From Flexibacter flexilis DSM 6793 (GTDB taxonomy: Bacteria; Bacteroidota; Bacteroidia; Cytophagales; Flexibacteraceae), in the NCBI RefSeq assembly GCF_900112255.1, contig NZ_FOLE01000001.1, positions 848,925-912,924 on the forward strand: a DNA stretch of 64,000 nucleotides, in the 5' to 3' direction. This document shows, piece after piece, positions 1-7,773 of this stretch; the stretch's first letter is position 1, and each line of letters opens with the position of its first letter. Position numbers and translations under genes: made by a program. The notes under the pieces were generated by a model. The model saw only the letters and a list, made by a program, of their open reading frames with translations, did not search any database and was not told the origin of the DNA.

Positions 1-375
1 ATTCGGATTGGCAATGATTTTGTCGGCTGCCGTGAGCGTGTGCGCGTTGATTTCGGGCACAATTAATTGGTGGTCTGGACTCATGCGCCAAGCCGACGAG
101 TTGTCGATTACCGTAATGCCCGCTTTGGCAAATTCGGGAGCTAAAGCCAATGAAGTGCTACCGCCTGCCGAAAAAATCGCAATGGCTGGACGTGCAGCAA
201 TGGCATCTTCCACACTTACTACGGTGAGTTCTTGGTCTTTGTAGCGCACCTTTTGCCCAACAGATTTGGCCGAAGCCACCGCGATAATTTCTGTTACAGG
301 AAGTTGGCTTTCTGCCAACACTTTGAGCATTTCGCCACCAACTAAGCCAGTAGCTCCTACAATTGCAATTTTCAT
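1..375 (-). CDS. asd: Aspartate-semialdehyde dehydrogenase, N-terminal 125 residues (cut by window edge)
   Basis: Makes aspartate 4-semialdehyde from aspartyl phosphate with NADPH, the branch point to lysine/diaminopimelate, threonine and methionine. Reading the minus strand from ATG at 373-375 gives a Rossmann start with GATGLVG (residues 7-13), the phosphate-binding SAGGS (69-73), DNSSAWRM (91-98) and VPEIN (106-110). The fragment stops at IIANPN, just before the catalytic cysteine expected in the ANPNC motif, which lies outside the window. A -7-like box (TACTTTTG on the minus strand, 417-424) lies about 40 nt upstream of the ATG, but no clear -33 TTG accompanies it. Identification is firm; only completeness is unknown. 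Confidence 0.95.
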   Translation of the reverse strand, partial: MKIAIVGATGLVGGEMLKVLAESQLPVTEIIAVASAKSVGQKVRYKDQELTVVSVEDAIAARPAIAIFSAGGSTSLALAPEFAKAGITVIDNSSAWRMSPDHQLIVPEINAHTLTAADKIIANPN

Positions 376-595
376 AAAAGAGAAAAGGTTGTTTACAAAT
401 ATTTGTTACAGTGCCGCAAAAGTACGAAGTTGTTTAATATTTGGGAAATATAAAATCATTTCATAAGTGTATGATCTACTAGCTAGTCAAAAAACACAAA
501 GGCACGTTGCTCAAAGAAACAGGATCTTGGGTGAAAGAGAAAATCGCCTTAGAACAAAAGCACTAAACAAACCCTAAATTTACTACAATATTCCA

Positions 596-1132
596 ATGAT
601 CGTAAACCAAAACACCGTGCTGGAACTCATTGCGCAGGTGCATGCACCCGCCATTTTTGACATCGTACAGCACAACCGCGAGCATTTGCGGCAATGGCTC
701 GGCTGGGTGGACAGGGCGCAAGACGTACAGTTTATCGAAAATTTTGTGGCTGGCGCACAACATCGGCACGCACAAGGCACGGAATATTCCTTTGTGATGA
801 TAACCGACGGGCGCGTAGTGGGCAGAATCGGGCTGTATAAACTTGATGCGGCCAATCAGTCCGCCGAAATTGGCTACTGGATTGCCGCCGACCAACAAGG
901 GCGCGGCCTTGTGTTGCAATCGTGCCAAAGACTGCTACAATTTTGTTTTGAGGAATTGGGCTTGCATCGGCTCGAAATTCGTTGCGGCACTGGCAACCTG
1001 CGAAGCCAACGCATTCCGCAACTACTTGGTTTTGAAAAAGAAGGAACGCTTCGCCAAGCCGAATATTTGCATGGGGCGTTTATTGATTTAGATGTTTTTG
1101 GTTTGTTGCGTCAAGATTATTTGAAAGCATAA
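596..1132 (+). CDS. GNAT family N-acetyltransferase (RimJ/RimL type)
   Basis: A 178-residue GNAT acetyltransferase expected to move an acetyl group from acetyl-CoA to an amine, as RimL-type enzymes do for protein N-termini; the real substrate cannot be read from the sequence. The acetyl-CoA pyrophosphate loop is QQGRGLV (100-106), preceded by the beta-4 strand EIGYWIA and followed by the RimL-like block ending in IPQLLGFEKEG (140-150). Length is normal for the family. It is a single gene on the plus strand that converges on the TPR gene across a shared terminator. Confidence 0.88.
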   Translation: MIVNQNTVLELIAQVHAPAIFDIVQHNREHLRQWLGWVDRAQDVQFIENFVAGAQHRHAQGTEYSFVMITDGRVVGRIGLYKLDAANQSAEIGYWIAADQQGRGLVLQSCQRLLQFCFEELGLHRLEIRCGTGNLRSQRIPQLLGFEKEGTLRQAEYLHGAFIDLDVFGLLRQDYLKA

Positions 1133-1144
1133 TACAACAACAAA

Positions 1145-1180
1145 AATCCCCGTAACGCATCGGTTCGCTTTACGGGGATT
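1145..1180. terminator. Bidirectional terminator between convergent genes
   Basis: An 11-bp perfect stem, AATCCCCGTAA paired with TTACGGGGATT, is flanked by A-rich sequence on the left and T-rich sequence on the right, so it can end both the GNAT gene (+) and the TPR gene (-). Confidence 0.85.
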
Positions 1181-1201
1181 TTATTTTTTATTGATCAAAA
1201 A

Positions 1202-2626
1202 TTATTTGTCGCCTTTCAGGTCGCTGTATTGGGCAATGATTTTGTGTAAGGCTTTTTGCGCCTCCAAATTGTCTATGATTTCAAACAAAACGGCGTGGCC
1301 TTCATAGTCCATCATCAAAGCGCGTTCGAGTATGCTCAAGGCCTCTTTGAATTTGCCCAAGCCCAACATATAGGCCACCGCATGATAATACAAAACCGTT
1401 TCTTCGGGGTTCTGCTCAATGCCGTCGCCGATTACTTCAACCGCCTTCGAGAAGTCACCTTGTTGGTAGTAAATCAGCGACCAATCTATCCAACATTTTA
1501 CGTTGTCGGGCTCGAGCGTACAAGCTTCCTCGTAGGCTTTAATACTGGAAACCACATTGTCTATTTTGTATTCGGCTTCGGCAAGTTTTTGCCAATAAAT
1601 CGCATATTCAGGGATAAGCTCAACCGCTTTGCTAAAAAAATGAATCGCTTCATAGTTTTTGTCTTGGCGCAACATACATTCTCCCATTCCAAACCAAGCC
1701 TCCGCATAGTCGTTGTCTATTTTGAGGGCTTCGCGGAAATAGTGCATCGCGTCGGTGTAGTTCTCCAAATGCTCGCAAGCCAAGCCCATAAACACGAGTG
1801 TTTCAGGATTTTCTTGTCCGCGTTTTTTCTCGATTTGTTGCGCGTATTCGTAAGAGCTAAATGCCTTTTGGAAACGTAACATACTCATATACACATTACC
1901 CATATTGAAATAGGCTTCTACAAATTCGTCTTGGATAGCTATGGCAAACTCATAAGCGTCCAGTGCCTCTTCGTAGCGTTCGAGCTTGCTATAAATGATT
2001 CCCAAATTGTACCAAGCCTGAAACGCATAAGGTTCGTGATCCAAATAGGCTTTGTACACGTCGATACATTGCTCATTTTGATCCGTCAGGTCAAGGCAAA
2101 AACCAAGCTCCAACAGCGCATCTTCGTGCTTCGGGTTGAGCTTGATGGTTTGCTGATAGGCTTCTATGGCTTTATCAAACCTGTTCCATTGCTGGTAGGT
2201 TACACCCAAAATGAAATACAATTCATCTTTTTCTTCGATGGTTTCCAGTGCGGTCTGGATATAATCTACGGCCTCTTTGTAATGATTGTTTTGCGCCATC
2301 AGCGAACTTTTAACCATCACCACGTCCACGTCGTTGGGCAAAAGTAATTCTGCCGACTCAATGGTCGCCATTGCGCGTTCTATTTCGCCCGTATTGGCCA
2401 AAATATGCGCATAATCTATCATTAAATCCGTAGAATAAGGATAGGACTCAATGGCCAATTCGCAGGCTTGGCGAGCCGTCCCAAAATTTCCGTTTCTAAG
2501 ATAATATTGTATGATATACTCGTAACTGTCCAAATCAAAGAAAGCAGTATTGCCATTTTGAAGCATTGCTTCGAAGCGGCTCACCCATTCTGCGCCTTCT
2601 TCTCTGTCTTTGAAGTTTTTAGCCAT
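1202..2626 (-). CDS. Tetratricopeptide repeat protein, 474 aa
   Basis: A protein built almost entirely of TPR helix pairs. About eleven repeats can be followed from residue 40 to 440, with the usual W/G/Y/A/P spacing, for example AWYNLGIIYSKLERYEEALD and AYFNMGNVYMSMLRFQKA. There is no signal peptide or membrane segment, so it is probably a cytoplasmic scaffold. The start MAKNFKDREEG gives a complete protein. It stands alone, ended by the shared hairpin at 1145-1180. The partner and role are unknown; TPR proteins of this size are common in Bacteroidota. Confidence 0.88.
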   Translation of the reverse strand: MAKNFKDREEGAEWVSRFEAMLQNGNTAFFDLDSYEYIIQYYLRNGNFGTARQACELAIESYPYSTDLMIDYAHILANTGEIERAMATIESAELLLPNDVDVVMVKSSLMAQNNHYKEAVDYIQTALETIEEKDELYFILGVTYQQWNRFDKAIEAYQQTIKLNPKHEDALLELGFCLDLTDQNEQCIDVYKAYLDHEPYAFQAWYNLGIIYSKLERYEEALDAYEFAIAIQDEFVEAYFNMGNVYMSMLRFQKAFSSYEYAQQIEKKRGQENPETLVFMGLACEHLENYTDAMHYFREALKIDNDYAEAWFGMGECMLRQDKNYEAIHFFSKAVELIPEYAIYWQKLAEAEYKIDNVVSSIKAYEEACTLEPDNVKCWIDWSLIYYQQGDFSKAVEVIGDGIEQNPEETVLYYHAVAYMLGLGKFKEALSILERALMMDYEGHAVLFEIIDNLEAQKALHKIIAQYSDLKGDK

Positions 2627-2931
2627 CTGATTTTTTGTTAATGTGGGCTATGAGGTATGTAAAAGGAGCTTTTCGCTGTCAAAAACGATACCTATTTCGC
2701 ACAATATAGCAACAAGAATGCAGAATAACAAATTCCATTGACCAATAAAACAGCCATCGCGCAAGTACGAAAATCCGCGAATTTGGCCAAAACACTGCCT
2801 TTCAACTATCAAAAAATATAGCAATAACTTCTTTGGATACAATACATTCCCAAAAAGCTATTGCTATAAGATAAATACTAAAAGTTAGAAACAATGCAAT
2901 TCTACTTACTTTCCTGTTTCGCAAAAGTGAC
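2627..2931. other. Intergenic region, 305 bp, no gene seen
   Basis: AT-rich spacer between the TPR gene and the phosphodiester-glycosidase gene, both on the minus strand. The short open frames here have no recognisable composition or homology and overlap each other, so I call none of them. It must hold the TPR promoter, but no good TAnnTTTG box with a matching TTG was found. Confidence 0.5.
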
Positions 2932-3741
2932 TTATTTTTTCTTTCGCTGTATCCCGATAATATTGGGCAACTCCCAAAATCTTTTATTCTTATCGTCTTC
3001 ATTAAAACCCGTTTCGTAACTGCCCATCAACGCACGTTGGGCAAGCCCATGATTAAGCCAAAAAGAAGCCTCTGGGCCGCCTTCCAAATACATGATTTTG
3101 TCTATATCCAAATCCGTTTGGAGCAAAATATTAGCAAAATCGTGCACCGAATACGGAAAACGTGTAAATATCCACAGCGCATTGCCCGCTTTGTCTGTTC
3201 CCCACAAAACCATACTCCATTTTTTAGCTTGCTGTTTCCAAACATTTTTGCCGCCAGTTACCACGCGCAGCCCCTGCGAAAAGCTATGATATTTGGTTTT
3301 GAGCAAGTCCCAATTTTGGGCAGAAAGGTCTATGAGTTGCATCGGCGGAACAGAATTATCTTTCGGATTAAAGGCCAACATCAGTTTGTAATCTTTGCGC
3401 AAACGCGCATTATTGATATGATTGTAATTGGCTGTATAGCCTGTTGCTGTCAGAAATACGCCATCAAGTTCGAACATTCCCGCGTTCACGGCAGCCAATA
3501 ATCCTGCTTTTTTCGCAAAAACATCCATCGGCAAGCGTTCGGGGACTTTCTTCGCCGACGCATTTTTCATCACAAAATCAAAATCATTGGGGTTAATGCG
3601 CAAAACCGTAATCTCTGGATTAGTCGCAACAGGGCTTTTAATCGTAATGAGTTCTAATCCTGTTTCCAATTCCTGAACTTGGCTTTGGGCTTGCGCACCC
3701 AACCACACCAACAATCCCAAAAGCGTATATACTATCTTCAT
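2932..3741 (-). CDS. Secreted phosphodiester glycosidase (NAGPA) family protein
   Basis: A 269-residue exported protein with a Sec signal peptide (residues 1-19, ending AQAQ). Two hallmarks of the NAGPA/DUF2233 fold are visible: AVNAGMF near residue 84 and LEGGPEASF at 219-227, which correspond to the conserved NxGFF and LDGGGSS blocks. Family members cleave GlcNAc-1-P phosphodiesters or trim cell-wall sugars; the bacterial substrate here is unknown. The mature protein probably acts in the periplasm. It lies downstream of a T9SS cargo gene but is separated from it by a strong terminator. Confidence 0.82.
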   Translation of the reverse strand: MKIVYTLLGLLVWLGAQAQSQVQELETGLELITIKSPVATNPEITVLRINPNDFDFVMKNASAKKVPERLPMDVFAKKAGLLAAVNAGMFELDGVFLTATGYTANYNHINNARLRKDYKLMLAFNPKDNSVPPMQLIDLSAQNWDLLKTKYHSFSQGLRVVTGGKNVWKQQAKKWSMVLWGTDKAGNALWIFTRFPYSVHDFANILLQTDLDIDKIMYLEGGPEASFWLNHGLAQRALMGSYETGFNEDDKNKRFWELPNIIGIQRKKK

Positions 3742-3776
3742 CTTCCACTATATTTAATTCAATAATTTACAAAAAC

Positions 3777-3820
3777 AAGAACAGTTACACCATAAACAAA
3801 TCCATAGTGTAACTGTTCTT
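3777..3820 (-). terminator. Terminator after the first T9SS cargo gene
   Basis: A 14-bp perfect inverted repeat, AAGAACAGTTACAC with GTGTAACTGTTCTT, lies just downstream of the stop of the 3853-5370 gene; the minus strand continues GTTTTTG. Confidence 0.85.
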
Positions 3821-3852
3821 ATTGTCTTTATTAAAAAATATGTTGTGGTCAA

Positions 3853-5370
3853 TTAAAGTTTAACCACCTTACCCGTCTGGAGCTTCTGGCCGTCGGTTTG
3901 CAGACGATAGAAATACATTCCTTGCGGCAAAGCCTGCAAATCGAGTGTGCTTTGTTGCGCCGAAACGCTTTGATTCAGTACCCTGCGGCCTTGCGCGTCG
4001 TACAAACTGATTTGTCCTTCAGTGGCATTACCCGAAAGCTGAACATTCAGGACGTTAGTCGCGGGATTCGGGAACAAACTCGCCTGCAAAGTGCTGGCCG
4101 TTTTGGTGGATGTAACAATGCTAGGCGGTGTATAGAAATAATTCACGGGCAACGAAATGCTCCATGTAGATGTAGTCTCATTAAATTGATGATACAAACG
4201 AGCCGTTACAATATTGAGAGATTCAAAGCCATAAAGAAAATAAGGAGGTAGCGACGTGCTTGCAGTTAAAGTATTCGTATCGTACACATATTGGCGTTTG
4301 CTCATGCAGACCCAAGGAGAAGTAGTTGTTGGTGCATACGAATACGCATCTAACAACACATTCCCATTTATATCTACGTCGTAATTCCTTTTATCGTAAT
4401 TATACCATGAATTTATATTTTTGTTATATTTCTGCATTATTTCGACAGTTTTATAACCTAAATTATTGTACTCATAAGTCCATTTTAATTCAGGAACCCA
4501 ATTAGACACTGAACCTGGTACTCCAACATATCTAATACATTCTGTTTGTAGCCCTGCCACATTATAACTGTATGTATTTTTATAATGGCCAGTATAGCTA
4601 GACAAAGTCGGACTACTACTCCACAAATCAACCACTTCTATAAGCTGGTTTTGAGCATTGTATTGATAAGTTGTCTTAACAGAATTAGTATAACTGCTAT
4701 AATAGACATACAAAAGCGAATTAGTTAATTTATTATTATTGTATGTATAACTATAGATAAATTGTGTATCCCAATTATTACCATAATAGTTCCAACGTAT
4801 TTCTTTAAACGTTGCAAGATTGCCAAGGCTATCATAAGTGTACAGATAACCATATTGTTCTTTCCACGCATTATCACTGTAATAGTAGGTAATAGCAGAG
4901 GTTACTTTTCCTATTTGATTGTAAGTACGTGCAAAATTGGTAGTATTAACAAGTGAATTAGTGGCCGTATCCCACACTTGAGTAATCCAACCTGTATTAT
5001 TTCCAACACTATCATAACTATAAATATTTTTTTCCTGCACATGATATTGCGGTATTCCTCCAGCAACGGCAGTTTGCGTCATTCTATCCTCCTCAATGGC
5101 CTGATTATTCGCATTGTATTTGTACAGATACTTTTCCGAAATAACGCTTGGCACTATACTATCCAAACGAAGGGCATTGGTGGTTAGAGCTATTTTTGCT
5201 CCTGCATGGTTAGTTGCATTGATATTATTTACAAAATCAAACACTTCAAGACTTGTGGCCGAATCTGGTAAGATTTCTTTGAACTTGAGCCTAGCCGAAT
5301 TAGCTTGCCCTAAAGCATAAGTTGCAGCCAGCAAACAAAGCATGGCTGTGGAGTAGATGTATTTTGTCAT
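3853..5370 (-). CDS. T9SS type A cargo protein with YD-like repeats, 505 aa
   Basis: A secreted surface protein: a signal peptide (MTKYIYSTAMLCLLAATYALGQ is 22 residues, cleaved near ALGQ), a long middle of Tyr/Asn-rich repeats of the form YxYxxxGN/Y-Y-Y-N (roughly 70-400) resembling Rhs-type YD repeats, and a C-terminal Por sorting tail starting with LFPNPATNVLNVQ, with GMYFYRL near the end. The tail directs export through the type IX system and is then cleaved. The last 85 residues differ from those of the neighbouring paralogue (5470-6792) at only three positions. Function unknown; probably adhesive. No toxin domain follows the repeats. Confidence 0.85.
   Translation of the reverse strand: MTKYIYSTAMLCLLAATYALGQANSARLKFKEILPDSATSLEVFDFVNNINATNHAGAKIALTTNALRLDSIVPSVISEKYLYKYNANNQAIEEDRMTQTAVAGGIPQYHVQEKNIYSYDSVGNNTGWITQVWDTATNSLVNTTNFARTYNQIGKVTSAITYYYSDNAWKEQYGYLYTYDSLGNLATFKEIRWNYYGNNWDTQFIYSYTYNNNKLTNSLLYVYYSSYTNSVKTTYQYNAQNQLIEVVDLWSSSPTLSSYTGHYKNTYSYNVAGLQTECIRYVGVPGSVSNWVPELKWTYEYNNLGYKTVEIMQKYNKNINSWYNYDKRNYDVDINGNVLLDAYSYAPTTTSPWVCMSKRQYVYDTNTLTASTSLPPYFLYGFESLNIVTARLYHQFNETTSTWSISLPVNYFYTPPSIVTSTKTASTLQASLFPNPATNVLNVQLSGNATEGQISLYDAQGRRVLNQSVSAQQSTLDLQALPQGMYFYRLQTDGQKLQTGKVVKL
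3878..3996. repeat. Direct repeat copy 1: T9SS tail DNA
   Basis: 119 nt encoding part of the sorting tail, identical base for base with 5495-5613 in the neighbouring paralogue. Identity at the DNA level, including third positions, points to recent duplication or gene conversion. Confidence 0.9.
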
Positions 5371-5407
5371 TTTGTCAAGGTTAAAAATTAATAATGAGTA
5401 AATATAA

Positions 5408-5451
5408 AAAAGAAAACACTTGTAGTCAATAGATTACAAGTGTTTTCTTTT
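5408..5451 (-). terminator. Terminator after the second T9SS cargo gene
   Basis: A long perfect stem, about 17 bp (AAAGAAAACACTTGTA with its complement around a 10-nt loop), sits between the stop of the 5470-6792 gene and the start of the 3853-5370 gene, so the two paralogues are probably separate transcripts. Confidence 0.85.
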
Positions 5452-5469
5452 TTATATAAATAATATTTT

Positions 5470-6792
5470 TTAAAGTTTAGTCACCTTACCTGTTTGGAGC
5501 TTCTGGCCGTCGGTTTGCAGACGATAGAAATACATTCCTTGCGGCAAAGCCTGCAAATCGAGTGTGCTTTGTTGCGCCGAAACGCTTTGATTCAGTACCC
5601 TGCGGCCTTGCGCATCGTACAAGCTGATTTGCCCTTCGGTGGCGTTGCCTGACAATTGTACGTTTAGGACATTAGTCGCGGGATTCGGGTACAAACTCGC
5701 CTGTGAAGTGCTGGCCGTTTTGGTGGATGTAATTTCTATGGGCGAATAATAGTAGTCGTATAAATTATTAAATTTCCATGTATTAGAAGCAGCCACAAAC
5801 CTATAAACGTCCAGATGAACAAAGGCATTGGTGAAGAACTGCGCAAAGCCAATCGGCCATGGATCAGATTCTTGTAACACATTACTCATCAAATAATTAG
5901 GATTGAGCTGATAGTACTGTGTTATTGTTGGAGTCCATGTGTTGGAAATCGTGTCATAATCAAACATTTTGCGTACACTCATATTACCATTCCCATCATA
6001 CGAATAAGTTTCTTTTGATGCCCACGCAACGCTACTATCCTCATAGAGCACCGTGCTTGACATCGAGTCAATTTTATTGCCAGCATTAAAGTAGATTGAG
6101 TATTTAGCGGCCAAATAAAGCTGAGCGGAAGCATTAGGAGCATAGTATCCGTAATAATTAGGTTTGCCAGAAGCATCATAATTAAATACTACCTTACTAT
6201 TTATAGCCCAGTTGCTTGTATCTGAATTTTTATATTTCGAAATAAGCTCTATCATTTGATTGTTGGCATTATAAGTATAATTTTCCTTGCTCATACTGCC
6301 ATTTACGAATACCCCATTTTCCTCCAAAAGCAAATTATTGGCATCATAAGAATAATCTGTAGTCGCGTTTAGTGACAGCACATCATAGTTAGGCGTATTC
6401 TTATATTTTCTTTTTTTTACCAATCGTCCGTTTGCATCGTATTCATATTCGTTTTTAGACTCCAACATACGCGGGTTTGCATTGAACCTATAAAACATAC
6501 TATCCTTCACAATACGCCCTTCATTGTTGTATTCAAACATTTCATAGCGGTGCGTTATATCCGAATAAATAGAATCCATCCTCACAACACTATCTACCCG
6601 AATCATGGTCGTATTCGGCTGCATGGTGCGCATGGCATTGGGCAAAGAAGATTTAAAAAGAGAAGATAAATCTTTGGGCATCAAATATTTTTGGGTAAAA
6701 GAAGCACTTGATGCAGGGAAATGAGGCGGCAACATTTGCGCCTGCGCAGCGACCGTAAGCCAAGAGAATAGAACAAAAAATAATTTTTTCAT
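5470..6792 (-). CDS. T9SS type A cargo protein with YD-like repeats, 440 aa (paralogue)
   Basis: Same architecture as its downstream neighbour: a signal peptide (residues 1-18, ending AAQAQ), a Tyr/Asn-rich repeat body with units such as YEYDANGRLVKKRKY and YSYDANNLLLEE, and a Por tail beginning LYPNPATNVLNVQ. The body is clearly diverged from the neighbour's while the tail is nearly identical, so the tail is probably being homogenised. Expected at the cell surface after T9SS export. The ligand is unknown. Confidence 0.85.
   Translation of the reverse strand: MKKLFFVLFSWLTVAAQAQMLPPHFPASSASFTQKYLMPKDLSSLFKSSLPNAMRTMQPNTTMIRVDSVVRMDSIYSDITHRYEMFEYNNEGRIVKDSMFYRFNANPRMLESKNEYEYDANGRLVKKRKYKNTPNYDVLSLNATTDYSYDANNLLLEENGVFVNGSMSKENYTYNANNQMIELISKYKNSDTSNWAINSKVVFNYDASGKPNYYGYYAPNASAQLYLAAKYSIYFNAGNKIDSMSSTVLYEDSSVAWASKETYSYDGNGNMSVRKMFDYDTISNTWTPTITQYYQLNPNYLMSNVLQESDPWPIGFAQFFTNAFVHLDVYRFVAASNTWKFNNLYDYYYSPIEITSTKTASTSQASLYPNPATNVLNVQLSGNATEGQISLYDAQGRRVLNQSVSAQQSTLDLQALPQGMYFYRLQTDGQKLQTGKVTKL
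5495..5613. repeat. Direct repeat copy 2: T9SS tail DNA
   Basis: Identical over 119 nt to 3878-3996; outside this block the two genes still match in the tail but with scattered substitutions. Confidence 0.9.
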
Positions 6793-6849
6793 GGTTGTTT
6801 AAATAATTTGTTTTTTGATAAATAATTGAATTTGAAGAGAATAGTATAT

Positions 6850-7677
6850 TTAGTTGGGTTTAATTTCGAATTGGTCTGCGTCTAAGTGCGCGGGGAATTT
6901 TTCCCTAAAAGCCGTTAGCTTTTGCGCCTCCAACGTAAAAATTTCGGAGTGAACCTTGCCTTCTGGCAACCTATGCACCGTGCCTTTGGGTTCTATCATG
7001 GCCGAATGTCCCGAATACCAAAGTTTGTTGGCATCTGTTCCCACGCGGTTCACGCCCAGCACATACGCGAGATTTTCGATGGCGCGTGCCTGCAAAAGTG
7101 CATCCCAAGCCACCACGCGCACATCTGGCCAATTGGCCACATAAATCAAACAATCGTACTCATTGTCCACATTTCTGCTCCAAACAGGAAAGCGCAAGTC
7201 GTAGCAGATAAGCGGCAAAAATCGCCAGCCTTTCCACGTCGGAATTATTTTTTGGCTGCCTGCCGTATAAACGCCGTCTTCGCCCGCCATGCGGAACAAA
7301 TGGCGTTTGTCGTATTGCCAAAACTGGCCGTCGGGTTGCACCCACAAAAGGCGGTTATAAAACTGATTATTTTCTTTCACTACATAACTTCCCGTAATGA
7401 CTGCGCCCGTGCGTTCGGCTTGCAACTTGAGCCACCGAAACGTATGCAAATTGGCAGGTTCAGCGCATTCGGCGGCCTGCATCGTAAAGCCTGTCGTAAA
7501 CATTTCGGGCAATACGATCAGGTCTAAGGCTTGGCCTTGTAGTTGCGCGATTTCTTCTTCCAACGTTGCCAAATTGGCCGTTACGTCTTGCCAATGAATA
7601 TCAGTTTGTATCAGAGCTACTTTAAATTCGGGTTTCATTTCTGTACGCATAAAAATTGATTTAGTTAGTTCGTTCAT
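6850..7677 (-). CDS. Nitrilase-superfamily amidohydrolase, omega-amidase (YafV-like)
   Basis: Hydrolyses omega-amides such as 2-oxoglutaramate, a by-product of glutamine transamination and methionine salvage. The Glu-Lys-Cys triad of the nitrilase fold is present: E58 in LPEMF, K124 in YDKRHLF and C158 in LICYDLRFPVW. Length is typical for the YafV branch. The frame opens at MNELTKS, but internal methionines at 10 and 14 are possible; starting at MKPEFKVALIQTD (7638) fits the family best because the beta strand KVALIQ normally begins within the first ten residues. It reads in the same direction as the T9SS genes, with 57 nt between. Confidence 0.88.
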   Translation of the reverse strand: MNELTKSIFMRTEMKPEFKVALIQTDIHWQDVTANLATLEEEIAQLQGQALDLIVLPEMFTTGFTMQAAECAEPANLHTFRWLKLQAERTGAVITGSYVVKENNQFYNRLLWVQPDGQFWQYDKRHLFRMAGEDGVYTAGSQKIIPTWKGWRFLPLICYDLRFPVWSRNVDNEYDCLIYVANWPDVRVVAWDALLQARAIENLAYVLGVNRVGTDANKLWYSGHSAMIEPKGTVHRLPEGKVHSEIFTLEAQKLTAFREKFPAHLDADQFEIKPN

Positions 7678-7704
7678 CGTTTACTTGGGCACAAAACAAA
7701 GAAA

Positions 7705-7740
7705 AAACGGCCAATGATTTGTAATAATCAATGGCCGTTT
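7705..7740 (-). terminator. Terminator after ricT
   Basis: A 15-bp stem with one mismatch (AAACGGCCAATGATT against AATCAATGGCCGTTT) lies downstream of the ricT stop, with a T-rich tract on the left in the minus-strand sense. Confidence 0.75.
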
Positions 7741-7773
7741 AACATTTTTTGACTTTTTTTAAGGAATTTTAAC

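Noticed and set aside
399..424. Regulatory palindrome upstream of asd (TTTACAAATATTTGTTACAG)
   Set aside because: The arms do not pair as an inverted repeat; only a -7-like box without a -33 partner is supported.
483..566. 27-codon frame ending KETGSWVKEKIALEQKH before the GNAT gene
   Set aside because: It looks protein-like and could be a gene remnant, but it has no start, is preceded by a stop and is too short to support a call.
2648..3002. Short minus-strand frames in the 2.6-3.0 kb spacer
   Set aside because: They overlap each other and the end of the phosphodiester-glycosidase gene, have no recognisable features and no promoter.
3853..6792. YD-like repeats read as Rhs polymorphic toxins
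   Set aside because: Both proteins end in a T9SS sorting tail rather than an Rhs core and toxin tip, and no immunity gene follows.
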